This document shows, in pieces, positions 25,142 to 32,834 of a stretch of 64,000 nt of DNA (position 1 is its first letter; each line of letters opens with the position of its first letter). This DNA comes from Bin5 sp009843665 (GTDB lineage: Bacteria; Chloroflexota; Anaerolineae; Caldilineales; Caldilineaceae). Under the pieces are notes generated by a model, which was not told the origin of the DNA, did not search any database, and saw only the letters and a program-made list of their open reading frames with translations. The stretch is taken from the NCBI GenBank assembly GCA_965220285.1, contig OZ244818.1, positions 1,736,001-1,800,000 of the forward strand, given 5' to 3'. The position numbers and the translations under genes were made by a program.

Positions 25142-25900
25142 TTAGCCACTTACGTGTTCTTCGTCGGCCTTGCTCATCAGGTCTTGCACTGCGTCGACGG
25201 CGGCGCGCATTGCCGCTGAATCGCCGTCCCCTTCCTGGTCGATTTCATAGCCCATGTCGACCATCAGCTGTTTGGCAAGCTTAACGGACTGGCTGGCGTC
25301 GGGGCCAAAGCCGTCGGCGCCGACGCTCATGGCATACTCGTAGGTAATCGGCGCGCCTCCCACCATGACCTTAACCTTGTCGCGCAGGCCGGCGTCCTCC
25401 AGCGCCTCTATGTTGGTCTTGAAGTAGGGCATGGTGGTGGTGAGGAAGGCGGAGAAGCCGACCAGTTGGGGTTGATGCTCGATGACGGCGTCGAGCAACC
25501 TTTCGGGGCTGACATTGACGCCCATATCGATCACTTCGAAGCCGGCGCCCTCGAGCATGATGATGCAGAGGTTTTTGCCGATGTCGTGGACATCGCCCTT
25601 GACGGTCAGCATGAGGACCTTGCCTACGGGTTCGACGCCGGTGTCGCCGAGGATCGGCTGGAGGATGGCCATGGCGCGTTGCATGGCTTTGGCAGAAATC
25701 ATCATTTCGGGCACAAAGTATTCGCCGACCTCGAAGAGACGACCAACTTCCTGGAGCGCAGGAATCAGTGCCTGGAAGAGTATTTCCAGGGGGTCCATGC
25801 CCAGGTCGATGCCTTCCTGGGTGAGCTTTTCGGTGACGGGCGCTCGTCCTGAAAGCGTGTTTTCGTACAGCTCTTTTTTGATCTCATCTTCACGGCTCAT
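25142..25900 (-). CDS. corrinoid (B12-binding) methyltransferase subunit
   Basis: Protein of 252 residues with the classic corrinoid-protein layout. A four-helix cap covers about 1-90 (GMDPLEILFQALIPALQEVG, then PEMMISAKAMQRAM). The Rossmann B12 domain follows with GDVHDIGKN, in which His105 would ligate cobalt, then VGFSAFLTTTMPYF and VMVGGAPIT. Such proteins carry a methyl group between a substrate-specific methyltransferase and an acceptor methyltransferase. No dedicated substrate methyltransferase is adjacent; the URO-D-like gene at 19114 is the only related enzyme in the window. GGAGG lies 8 nt before the ATG. Confidence 0.92.
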   Translation of the reverse strand: MSREDEIKKELYENTLSGRAPVTEKLTQEGIDLGMDPLEILFQALIPALQEVGRLFEVGEYFVPEMMISAKAMQRAMAILQPILGDTGVEPVGKVLMLTVKGDVHDIGKNLCIIMLEGAGFEVIDMGVNVSPERLLDAVIEHQPQLVGFSAFLTTTMPYFKTNIEALEDAGLRDKVKVMVGGAPITYEYAMSVGADGFGPDASQSVKLAKQLMVDMGYEIDQEGDGDSAAMRAAVDAVQDLMSKADEEHVSG

Positions 25901-25993
25901 GTGGTGTGCCTCCGGTGCCGACGTCGAATCTGTATTTTTGTCTCTGTGATGCGGGATGCGCTTAGATTGCAGAACGGCTGCGTGGTTAACGGT

Positions 25994-26806
25994 TCAGGCG
26001 GTGAAACAGTCTTCCATGTCTTCAAGGAAATCGTCTACGGACACTTGCCGGTATGACTCTCGGCTATGGGGGCGGGCCGGGTGGCCGTCTTGTTCCAGCG
26101 TTTGCCGGACGGCTTCCGGCAGGCGATCGAGGCTCAATTGAACGACGTCATCGGCCGGCTGGGCGGCGCAGATCTCGATGGTCGGCGCGGACGAACTGTA
26201 GTAGTAGACGGATTTGAGACGCGTCTTCAGCATTCTGCGGGCGTAGTCGGGCAGGAGAGGGTGTGCGCTGTCCCCGTTTTCCGTGGCCGGTTCCTGGCGG
26301 CGTTTGGGGGTGAGATCCTGCGGCCAGAAGAGGCGATTGATGTGGAGGTCGAAAACTTTCTTGAGCATTGCTGCCGGCGTGACTGGGGCGGTGAACCAGT
26401 TGGAGGCGGGCCAGACGTCGAGCCAGGCCCAGGCGCCGCCGATGCCGGCCTCGTCGAGGGTCAGATCGAGGCGGCCGGCGCAGGAGGCGATACCGATGCG
26501 GTCTGCGCTGTCGGTCCGGTCGCGAGTGGGGGACGCCTGTGACGGGTCCTGGCCGATGACGGCGAAATGCTGGGGGTAGATGAAAAAGTCGCTGCCGCTT
26601 GCCCTCTGCACATCGTAGAAGGCGGTGGTCAGGGCCAGCAGGGCGTAGGCGGTGTGGAGGATGCCGTCCTCGAGTTGGGGCGAGACGACGCCGACGCGAT
26701 CCTGGTCGTGGTAGTCTGCGCAGAAGGCGCTGAAGGCGACGCGTTTGCCTGACTCCGGACGCTGGTATTCGAAGTGTGAAGAGCGGAGTGCCTGGCTTGT
26801 GTGCAT
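25994..26806 (-). CDS. conserved-looking protein of unknown function
   Basis: Protein of 270 residues that I do not recognise. It is soluble-looking, with no signal peptide or membrane segment. Features are an aromatic-rich centre (GIGGAWAWLDVWPASNWF), a YYYSSSAPTIE segment, and an acidic C terminus (SVDDFLEDMEDCF). It lies between the corrinoid protein and the flavoprotein in the same orientation with short gaps (93 bp and 21 bp), so it is probably part of the same transcript and perhaps the same pathway. Its codon use looks like that of its neighbours. Confidence 0.7.
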   Translation of the reverse strand: MHTSQALRSSHFEYQRPESGKRVAFSAFCADYHDQDRVGVVSPQLEDGILHTAYALLALTTAFYDVQRASGSDFFIYPQHFAVIGQDPSQASPTRDRTDSADRIGIASCAGRLDLTLDEAGIGGAWAWLDVWPASNWFTAPVTPAAMLKKVFDLHINRLFWPQDLTPKRRQEPATENGDSAHPLLPDYARRMLKTRLKSVYYYSSSAPTIEICAAQPADDVVQLSLDRLPEAVRQTLEQDGHPARPHSRESYRQVSVDDFLEDMEDCFTA

Positions 26807-26814
26807 TGGAACAC

Positions 26815-26834
26815 CAGTGATCAGTGGTCAGTTG
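26815..26834. repeat. short CAGTGGT heptad array overlapping a stop codon
   Basis: About three units (CAGTGAT, CAGTGGT, CAGTTGG). The stop codon of the flavoprotein gene (TCA on the plus strand at 26828-26830) lies inside the array. Confidence 0.7.
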
Positions 26835-27886
26835 GTTTGCTGACTGTTGCGGTTGAACTCTTTCTGCATGGCGGAGCGGATGTTGTCGATGAAGCGCACG
26901 CCCTCATTGTCGGGACAGAGGTTGTGGGTCAGCCCGATATGCTCCAGGTGTTTTTGGGCGAGGGCGCCGACGAGATAGAGGCCGGGGCGCTCGCAGGATT
27001 CGAATGTTTCTTCATCGAATTCGAGGTTGCCGTTGAGGAGGCGCGTGTAAAGGTCCTGGGCGGGTCTGTGACCGATAAGCATGTAGCAGAGATCATAATT
27101 CCAGGTTTTCTGGCCGTCGGGCGTTTGGACCACGGCGGTGTTGTCTTCCAGAGAGACGACCTGACTTTCGGTCAGGATTTCGGTGTTGACGAGGCGGGCG
27201 TCGTGTTGACCCCATTTCGTCTTCTGGAGATGCAGCATATCGTCGACGGCGTCTTTGGATTTGCGCACCACCCAGAGGATGGTGTTGCGGGGGCAGAGGG
27301 CGACGATGCCATCGGCGGAGGAGAAACCGCCGCCCATAAATAGAATTCTCTGACCGCTTATATGTTCCCATTCATGAAAATAGTGCTGCACAGACCCGTT
27401 CAGCTCGCCGGGAATGCCGGCCAGATTGGGCTCGTCGTATGAACCGGTGGCCAGCACGACCCGCTTCGCCTTGAGGCAGGAAGTACACCCCTCGCCATCG
27501 CGCACGGACAATAGAAAGTCATCCTTAGCGCCTTCGATATCGACAAGCTCGTGGTGGGTCTTGATGGGGAGATCGAATTTCTGCGCAAAATCGCTGTAGC
27601 TCTGGATCAGTTCCTCGACGCGCGGGTGGTACTCGTTCCCTTCGCGGGCCAGGATGGGGTCCTCCGGATCCAGCACCATGTAGGAGAGATACGAGTGCAT
27701 CAACATGTTCTTCATATAGTGGCGGAGATTGTTACAGATCTCCTTGCGCTCGATGCCGAGAACGCGGAGGCCGATGTCGGTGAGCACTTTGAGAGCGGCC
27801 AGTCCCCAGCCCCCGCAGCCGACGACGATTACATCGTACTGGGTACTGTCATCTAGTGTAGGTTGATTTGCGGACATGCGATTCAT
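26828..27886 (-). CDS. FAD/NAD(P)-dependent flavoprotein oxidoreductase
   Basis: Protein of 352 residues. A dinucleotide-binding fold opens with VIVVGCGGWGLAALKVL (GxGxxG). The ATG motif follows as VVLATGSYDEPNLAGIPG, a second nucleotide-binding site as ILFMGGGFSSADG, and a C-terminal YLVGALA segment. This is the arrangement of YpdA/CzcO-like and flavin-monooxygenase-type proteins. The redox CxxC of thioredoxin reductases is not in the expected place; CTSC at about residue 141 is elsewhere. The gene is downstream of the sugar ABC permeases (48-bp gap) in the same orientation. The substrate is unknown. Confidence 0.85.
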   Translation of the reverse strand: MNRMSANQPTLDDSTQYDVIVVGCGGWGLAALKVLTDIGLRVLGIERKEICNNLRHYMKNMLMHSYLSYMVLDPEDPILAREGNEYHPRVEELIQSYSDFAQKFDLPIKTHHELVDIEGAKDDFLLSVRDGEGCTSCLKAKRVVLATGSYDEPNLAGIPGELNGSVQHYFHEWEHISGQRILFMGGGFSSADGIVALCPRNTILWVVRKSKDAVDDMLHLQKTKWGQHDARLVNTEILTESQVVSLEDNTAVVQTPDGQKTWNYDLCYMLIGHRPAQDLYTRLLNGNLEFDEETFESCERPGLYLVGALAQKHLEHIGLTHNLCPDNEGVRFIDNIRSAMQKEFNRNSQQTN

Positions 27887-27934
27887 TGGGGCTGCGACGG
27901 TCGTTGGTGGTTGGGGTCAGATGGAAGAGCCAAG

Positions 27935-28804
27935 TCAGGTTTTGATAGCGCCGGAGGTGAGCCCTTCGACGAAGAGGCGGCTGGTGAAGACGAAGAGAAT
28001 CACCAGGGGAATCGAGCCGAGAAGCAGGCCGGCCATGACGCGCCCGTAGCTGGTGTAGTACTGCTCCATGTAGGAGTAGAGCCCGGGGGTGAGCGGCCAC
28101 ATTTTGCGTTCCGGTAGCGTCAGGGTGGGCCAGATCAGGTTGTTCCAGGTGCCGAGGATGTTGAGGACGGCGACGACGCCGAGCATGGACCGGGTCAGGG
28201 GCAGGGCCACGTACCAGTAGATCTGCCAGTCGGAGGCGCCGTCGATGCGGCAGGCGTCGAACATTTCGCCGGGCAGGCTCTCGAAGAAGGCGCGCAGGAT
28301 GAGGATGCCGATGATCTGGCCGCCTGCAATCCAGGGCAGGATCAGAGACCAGTAGGTATTGATGAGGCGCAGGTCTCTGATGAGTACGAATGAGGGCACG
28401 AGGGTCAGCGAGGCCGGGACCATCATGAGGGCAAGCACGGCGTAGAAGACGAATGTCCGGCCCGGGAACCTGATCTGGGCGAAGGAGTAGGCCGCGAGCG
28501 AGCTGAGCAGGAGGACGCCGATGACGGTGGCGCCGCTGGTGATGATGCTGTTGAGCAGGAACTGGCTGATGATCTGGACGGCGAACTCGTAGTTCTCCCA
28601 GCGCAGCGGCCAAGTGGGGAGGAAGGGCACGCGCGTGAACTGGGAGGGGCTTTTGAGTGAGATGATGACCGCCATGACCAGCGGCGCAATCATGAGGACG
28701 CAGAGTATGCCGAGGGCCGCCGTGCGCCAGCCGTCGCCGCGGTACAGGCGGCGTCTCTGGTCTTGCGGGGGGCCGCCGGCAAGCGATTCGCTATGCGTTA
28801 CCAT
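27935..28804 (-). CDS. carbohydrate ABC transporter permease (MalG type)
   Basis: Inner-membrane permease of 289 residues with six predicted helices. The first hydrophobic segment follows a long basic N terminus. The EAA loop that contacts the ATPase is ESLPGEMFDACRIDGASDWQIYWYVALPLTRSMLG, an excellent match to the MalG group. It pairs with the MalF-type permease upstream and the binding protein at 29828. No ATPase gene is in the cassette, so a shared MsiK/UgpC-type ATPase encoded elsewhere is likely, as in many sugar importers of this class. Confidence 0.92.
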   Translation of the reverse strand: MVTHSESLAGGPPQDQRRRLYRGDGWRTAALGILCVLMIAPLVMAVIISLKSPSQFTRVPFLPTWPLRWENYEFAVQIISQFLLNSIITSGATVIGVLLLSSLAAYSFAQIRFPGRTFVFYAVLALMMVPASLTLVPSFVLIRDLRLINTYWSLILPWIAGGQIIGILILRAFFESLPGEMFDACRIDGASDWQIYWYVALPLTRSMLGVVAVLNILGTWNNLIWPTLTLPERKMWPLTPGLYSYMEQYYTSYGRVMAGLLLGSIPLVILFVFTSRLFVEGLTSGAIKT

Positions 28805-28824
28805 GCCGGGATCCTGACTGCTGT

Positions 28825-28852
28825 GCGTAATTCGTATTGGGAATTGCGTTGT
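28825..28852. repeat. GCGTATT-family heptad array
   Basis: Four 7-bp units, GCGTAAT, TCGTATT, GGGAATT and GCGTTGT, between the two permease genes. The same family occurs at 43888-43946 and 46689-46718. Confidence 0.6.
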
Positions 28853-28876
28853 TCGGGGCAGGCGATATGCATGCTG

Positions 28877-29773
28877 CTAGTATTCCTGGGACCTTATGTA
28901 ACGCATGTTGAGAATGGTGGCCACGAGTGTGATCAGGAACATGACGACGCCAATGGCAGAGGCGTAGCCCATGCGGCTGATGCGGAAGGCGTTGAAGTAC
29001 ATCCACATTCCGGGGACCTGGGTTGAGTCGATAGGCCCGCCCTGGGTCATGGCCCAAACGGCGGAGTATTCCTGCACGCCCCACATAATGGTGAGCACGA
29101 TGAGAAGCTTGATCTGACCGGTGATGAGTGGCAGCTCGATGTAGCGCAGGCGCCGCCAGCCGCTGGCGCCGTCGAGAAGGCCGCTTTCGATGATCTCGAC
29201 CGGGATGGCCTGCAGTCCGGCGAGCAGAATGAGGACGGAGATGCCGTCTATCCAGGGGAAGTTGCGGAACATGACGGCGTAGATGGCGATCTTGGGTTCG
29301 GCGAGCCAGGCGTGGGTCCAGTCCTGGAGGCCGACGCCGATGAGGATGGCATTGAGGGGCCCGATGGTGGAATCGTAGATGAATTTCCAGAGCAGGATAA
29401 GGACGACCGCGGGGATGATGACGGGCAAAATCATGAAGAGGCGGAAAAAGTACTTGGAGCCCTCATTGCGAATGCGGTGGATCAGGACGGCGACACCGGT
29501 GGAAAGGCCCACGAAGGCGACCAGGTACCAGATGGTGAGCAGGGCCATGTTCTTGAGGGAACGGATAAAGACATCGTCGTCGGTGAAGAGCTCGACGAAG
29601 TTGGATAAACCGATGAAGTTCCCTGCCAGCCCGGCGTTCCAGTCGAACATGGAACGGTAAAGCCCGGAGACGGCGGGATAGTATTGGAAGACAAGGAGGA
29701 AGGCCAGGGTAGGCACGACCATCAGATACCCGGTTTTTGTCTCCCAGATCCGTTCCCAGAGTGTCTTTTTCAT
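28877..29773 (-). CDS. carbohydrate ABC transporter permease (MalF type)
   Basis: Inner-membrane permease of 298 residues with six predicted helices. TM1 is in TGYLMVVPTLAFLLVFQYYP, and the periplasmic/cytoplasmic pattern is as in MalF-like UgpA/LacF proteins that lack the long P2 loop. The EAA motif is IPVEIIESGLLDGASGWRRLRYIELPLI. It forms the heterodimeric channel with the next gene and accepts sugar from the binding protein encoded upstream. A perfect 14-bp hairpin lies between the binding-protein stop and this start. Confidence 0.92.
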   Translation of the reverse strand: MKKTLWERIWETKTGYLMVVPTLAFLLVFQYYPAVSGLYRSMFDWNAGLAGNFIGLSNFVELFTDDDVFIRSLKNMALLTIWYLVAFVGLSTGVAVLIHRIRNEGSKYFFRLFMILPVIIPAVVLILLWKFIYDSTIGPLNAILIGVGLQDWTHAWLAEPKIAIYAVMFRNFPWIDGISVLILLAGLQAIPVEIIESGLLDGASGWRRLRYIELPLITGQIKLLIVLTIMWGVQEYSAVWAMTQGGPIDSTQVPGMWMYFNAFRISRMGYASAIGVVMFLITLVATILNMRYIRSQEY

Positions 29774-29784
29774 CGCATATAGAG

Positions 29785-29820
29785 GCCGGTGGTTAGCGGA
29801 TTGCTGCTAACCACCGGCCC
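29785..29820 (-). promoter_or_regulatory. intercistronic hairpin between binding protein and permease
   Basis: Perfect 14-bp inverted repeat, GGCCGGTGGTTAGC with GCTAACCACCGGCC (29785-29798 and 29807-29820), loop of 8 nt. It lies between the SBP stop (29828) and the permease start (29773). No U-run follows on the minus strand, so it is more likely an mRNA-stabilising or partial attenuation structure, as between malE and malF, than a full terminator. Confidence 0.75.
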
Positions 29821-29827
29821 TGTGACG

Positions 29828-31321
29828 TCATGGGCAAGCGTTGCCCTGCTCGTCAATGTAGCGGGTGGCGTAGCCCTCGAAGGCGGTCTGGTTCTGTTCG
29901 ATGCACTCGTCGATGGAGATCTCGTCGAGCAGGTAGGACCACCAGGCCTTGCCGCAGGCTTCGGCGGCTTCGAGGTCCATGGTAACGATTTCGTACTGGA
30001 ACATGGTGACGTAGCCGATCGATTCTACCAGCCCCTTATGCGCCTCGGCGAAGCGTTCGGGCACCCGGGTGCCCTTGACATTGGGCATGTTCTGGCCGAT
30101 TTCGCCCTGCACCAGCTCGATGTTTTCGGGGTGTGAGAAGAAGCGCAGCAGGTCGATGGCTGTGTCAAGCACGCCGTCTCTGCGGGCGCGGGTGGCGATG
30201 GCGAAGTTATCGGTCACGGTGCCGACGTTGGGGGCGACGGTGGGCGGGTCGGTCACGAACTCGCTGCTCTCCTTGGTCAGGGGCGGCGCCCAGAAGGTAG
30301 CCCACTCGAAGTCCAGCAGCGGATCGATCTCAAGCTGCGGAATGATCCAGGAGCCGTTCTCGGTGATGGGCGTGTTCTTGGTGAGGAAGAGCCGGGTGGA
30401 GTCGGGGGCGGACACGGTCCAGTCGGCGCGGCGGTAGGGTACGTTGAGCTTCCACAGTTCGAGCCACTGGCGGAACTGGGGGAGATGGGCGTGATATACG
30501 CCGTCGCGGATGGCGCAGGCGACCTCGGAGAGTTCGGCGAAGCGGCCATCGGGGTTGACGAGTGGAGCGAGGTCGCGCTCCATGATCATCGAGCCGATCT
30601 GCTGGCGGTACCAGGCATCGGTGTCGGCGGGTGAGAAGGTGATGAAGTCGTAGCCGATGAGGCCGGCGTCACTGGCCACCTGGCAGTTTTCGAGGAACTC
30701 GGCATAGTTGTTGGGGACGGAGATGCCCAGTTCTTCGAACATATCGACGTTATAGAAGAACCAGGTCGTGTTGATGCCGAAGGCGACGTTGTAGAAGTTG
30801 CCTTCGATGTTGAGCATGGTGTTGGGCGTGGGGAAGAACTGGTCGATCCAGCGTTCACTGCCCGGTTCGCCGGCGGCGATATAGGGGTTTGGCTCCTGGA
30901 GGGCGTCGGTCAGGACGACCCACCAGTCTTTGTCGACGTCCTCTTTGATGATCCATTGGGCGGCGGGCATGATGTGGGGAACGGTGCCTGCGGTCTGTTG
31001 TGCGACCATCCACTCGCGACTGCTGACGCCGGAGGGCAGCCTGATCCATTCGATCGAGACGCCGGGATGCTCGGCGGTGTATTCGTCAAGCACCTCCAGG
31101 ATCTTGTTGTGCGGGTTGGGGTTGTCCTCGCTGCGCTCCATGCTTTCGGTCGGCGTCCAGCCGCCCAACCATGCGATCAGTTCCTGGGTGGCGGCGGCCG
31201 GTTCGCCGTCCTGCTGCTGCGCGGTTTCGCCGGCCGGTACACAGGCGGCCAGGGCTGTGCCGGCCGAGACAACGCCGACTGTCTTGAGGAAGTTTCGCCT
31301 CGAGAGGTTCAGGTTTTCCAT
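29828..31321 (-). CDS. sugar ABC transporter substrate-binding lipoprotein
   Basis: Extracellular solute-binding protein of 497 residues, cluster MalE/UgpB. The N terminus has a twin-arginine motif (SRRNFLK), a hydrophobic stretch and a lipobox ending in LAAC (Cys27), so it is probably Tat-exported and lipid-anchored. The mature protein has the two-lobed binding-protein pattern: WLPPG-like start, GFNTTWFFYNVDMFEELGI, and C-terminal CIEQNQTAFEGYATRYIDEQ. It delivers an unknown, probably oligosaccharide, ligand to the two permeases encoded downstream. AAAGGAG lies 10 nt before the ATG. Confidence 0.92.
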   Translation of the reverse strand: MENLNLSRRNFLKTVGVVSAGTALAACVPAGETAQQQDGEPAAATQELIAWLGGWTPTESMERSEDNPNPHNKILEVLDEYTAEHPGVSIEWIRLPSGVSSREWMVAQQTAGTVPHIMPAAQWIIKEDVDKDWWVVLTDALQEPNPYIAAGEPGSERWIDQFFPTPNTMLNIEGNFYNVAFGINTTWFFYNVDMFEELGISVPNNYAEFLENCQVASDAGLIGYDFITFSPADTDAWYRQQIGSMIMERDLAPLVNPDGRFAELSEVACAIRDGVYHAHLPQFRQWLELWKLNVPYRRADWTVSAPDSTRLFLTKNTPITENGSWIIPQLEIDPLLDFEWATFWAPPLTKESSEFVTDPPTVAPNVGTVTDNFAIATRARRDGVLDTAIDLLRFFSHPENIELVQGEIGQNMPNVKGTRVPERFAEAHKGLVESIGYVTMFQYEIVTMDLEAAEACGKAWWSYLLDEISIDECIEQNQTAFEGYATRYIDEQGNACP

Positions 31322-31770
31322 CTTGCCATTTCTCCTTTTGCGGTCATTGCGCGAATACGGAATGTTAAGATGGCAGGCGGGGGGCCTGCTGTGCCAGGTT
31401 GATGGTGGGTCGGAGGAAACAGGGGCGTTGCAAATTCGCCTCGGCGACGCTGTGCGGGTGCGAATATTGCGCGGTCAAGCGAGCGGAACTCCGGCTGATT
31501 ATAGCTGATAGAAAATTGGAGAGCAATCGCCTTAAGCAGAGGCTTCGCCTAGTTTCCCCGTAGCCCTGATACCGGACAGTTCTGCCAGTGCTGTAGTCCT
31601 ATGAAATGCTCCCGGACCGGGCAAGATCGCCGTTGCGTGATTCATCGTAACAATGGTACTGTCTTAATGCAAACTCAAACACGATTCCATTGTCCGGACT
31701 GGGCCTGGCTGCCCGATACGGACGGACCCAGCAGTACGCACCCGGAAGGCGGAAACGCAGGAGGGCAGCG
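31322..31770. other. divergent intergenic region
   Basis: Promoter space between the sugar binding-protein gene (minus) and the dioxygenase gene (plus). Degenerate GCGTATT-like heptads occur near 31346-31365. An AGGAGGG ribosome site at 31759-31765 serves the ATG at 31771. No clear consensus promoter or gene is seen. Confidence 0.4.
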
Positions 31771-32598
31771 ATGACTTTTCAGTTCGAAGACTGGATGGTG
31801 CATGCGTACCATCAGCAGGGATTTATCATCTTTCGCGGCATTGTGCCGCCCTCGCTCCTGACGGACCTGCGGCGCGAGGCGGACCGGGCGCGTGCGCTGG
31901 CGCATGAGCTCAACGGGCCGCAGACGCAACGGATTCAACCGTTGGACCAATACGAGGAGTACATCGACCTGCAACCGTTCAGGGACTACGCCGAACTGGA
32001 CGTGCTGCGAGAGACGGTTGACCGGTTGCTGGGGCCTGGTTACACGCACGCGCACCTGGATATCATGGGGCTGCTGGTCGAGCCGCTGGAACGGCCGTGG
32101 CACTGCGGCTGGCACCGGGACGGCGTGGTGGAGGTGCCGGCGGAGGCGCGCGATGCGGAGATGGAGTCGTTCATGGCGACGGTGTGGAACGATCTTCGTT
32201 ATTTCAACCAGGTCAACTGTGCGATTTACGCGGACTCCTGCACATGGTATGTGCCGGGCAGCCATCTGCGGCAGCAGGATCTTCCTGACGAGGTCCAATC
32301 AACGGGCGACCCGGTGATGAAGGAGGCGCCAGCGGAGTGGAGCGACGCCGAGGCGGAGCAGTTTTACTTTGAACATTGCCGGTCGATGCCGGGTGCGGTG
32401 CAGGTCTACCTGGGGCCGGGCGACTTTATGGTGTACCGCAACCTGGCGTGGCATTGCGGCATGTATCTGCCCTACCAACCGCGGGCGACGATTCACGACA
32501 TCATCCGGCATAAGGGCAGGAATGCGTGGATGGAGAAGTGGCACAAGGTCAAGCAGGCGGCGCAGGGGCGGGTGACGGCGGGGATGGGTGCTTCGTAA
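31771..32598 (+). CDS. phytanoyl-CoA dioxygenase (PhyH) family protein
   Basis: Fe(II)/2-oxoglutarate-dependent dioxygenase-like protein of 275 residues. The ATG at 31771 is chosen because AGGAGGG lies 5 nt upstream; the frame is open 27 codons further. It starts with a typical YHQQGFIIFRG segment. The facial triad is probably His-Asp in HCGWHRDG plus a distal His in the YRNLAWHCGMY region, with an Arg in QPRATIHD for 2-oxoglutarate. Chloroflexota carry many such paralogues with unknown small-molecule substrates. It is divergent from the sugar importer. Confidence 0.85.
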   Translation: MTFQFEDWMVHAYHQQGFIIFRGIVPPSLLTDLRREADRARALAHELNGPQTQRIQPLDQYEEYIDLQPFRDYAELDVLRETVDRLLGPGYTHAHLDIMGLLVEPLERPWHCGWHRDGVVEVPAEARDAEMESFMATVWNDLRYFNQVNCAIYADSCTWYVPGSHLRQQDLPDEVQSTGDPVMKEAPAEWSDAEAEQFYFEHCRSMPGAVQVYLGPGDFMVYRNLAWHCGMYLPYQPRATIHDIIRHKGRNAWMEKWHKVKQAAQGRVTAGMGAS

Positions 32599-32834
32599 GT
32601 AGGTTTCAGGCCGGATCCAGTCTGCGTTCTATCTGAAACGCTCCTCTTGATCCTCGCCAGATCTTCACTCCGGACGACATCATATCCGATGGGAACAGTA
32701 GAGTTCTAAAGATCTGCTCACTTTCTCCTTGTATTATCAGCCGCGCCTTTTCGAAAGGCGAGACCGGCCAGTACGACTCTGATGGCCCGGCAAGTGACGG
32801 CGTAGGCCGGTTACTACGGATGTTTGGCTGCGCC

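Noticed and set aside
29785..29820. Hairpin between binding protein and permease as a rho-independent terminator
   Set aside because: No T-run follows on the minus strand and a same-operon permease begins 12 bp later.
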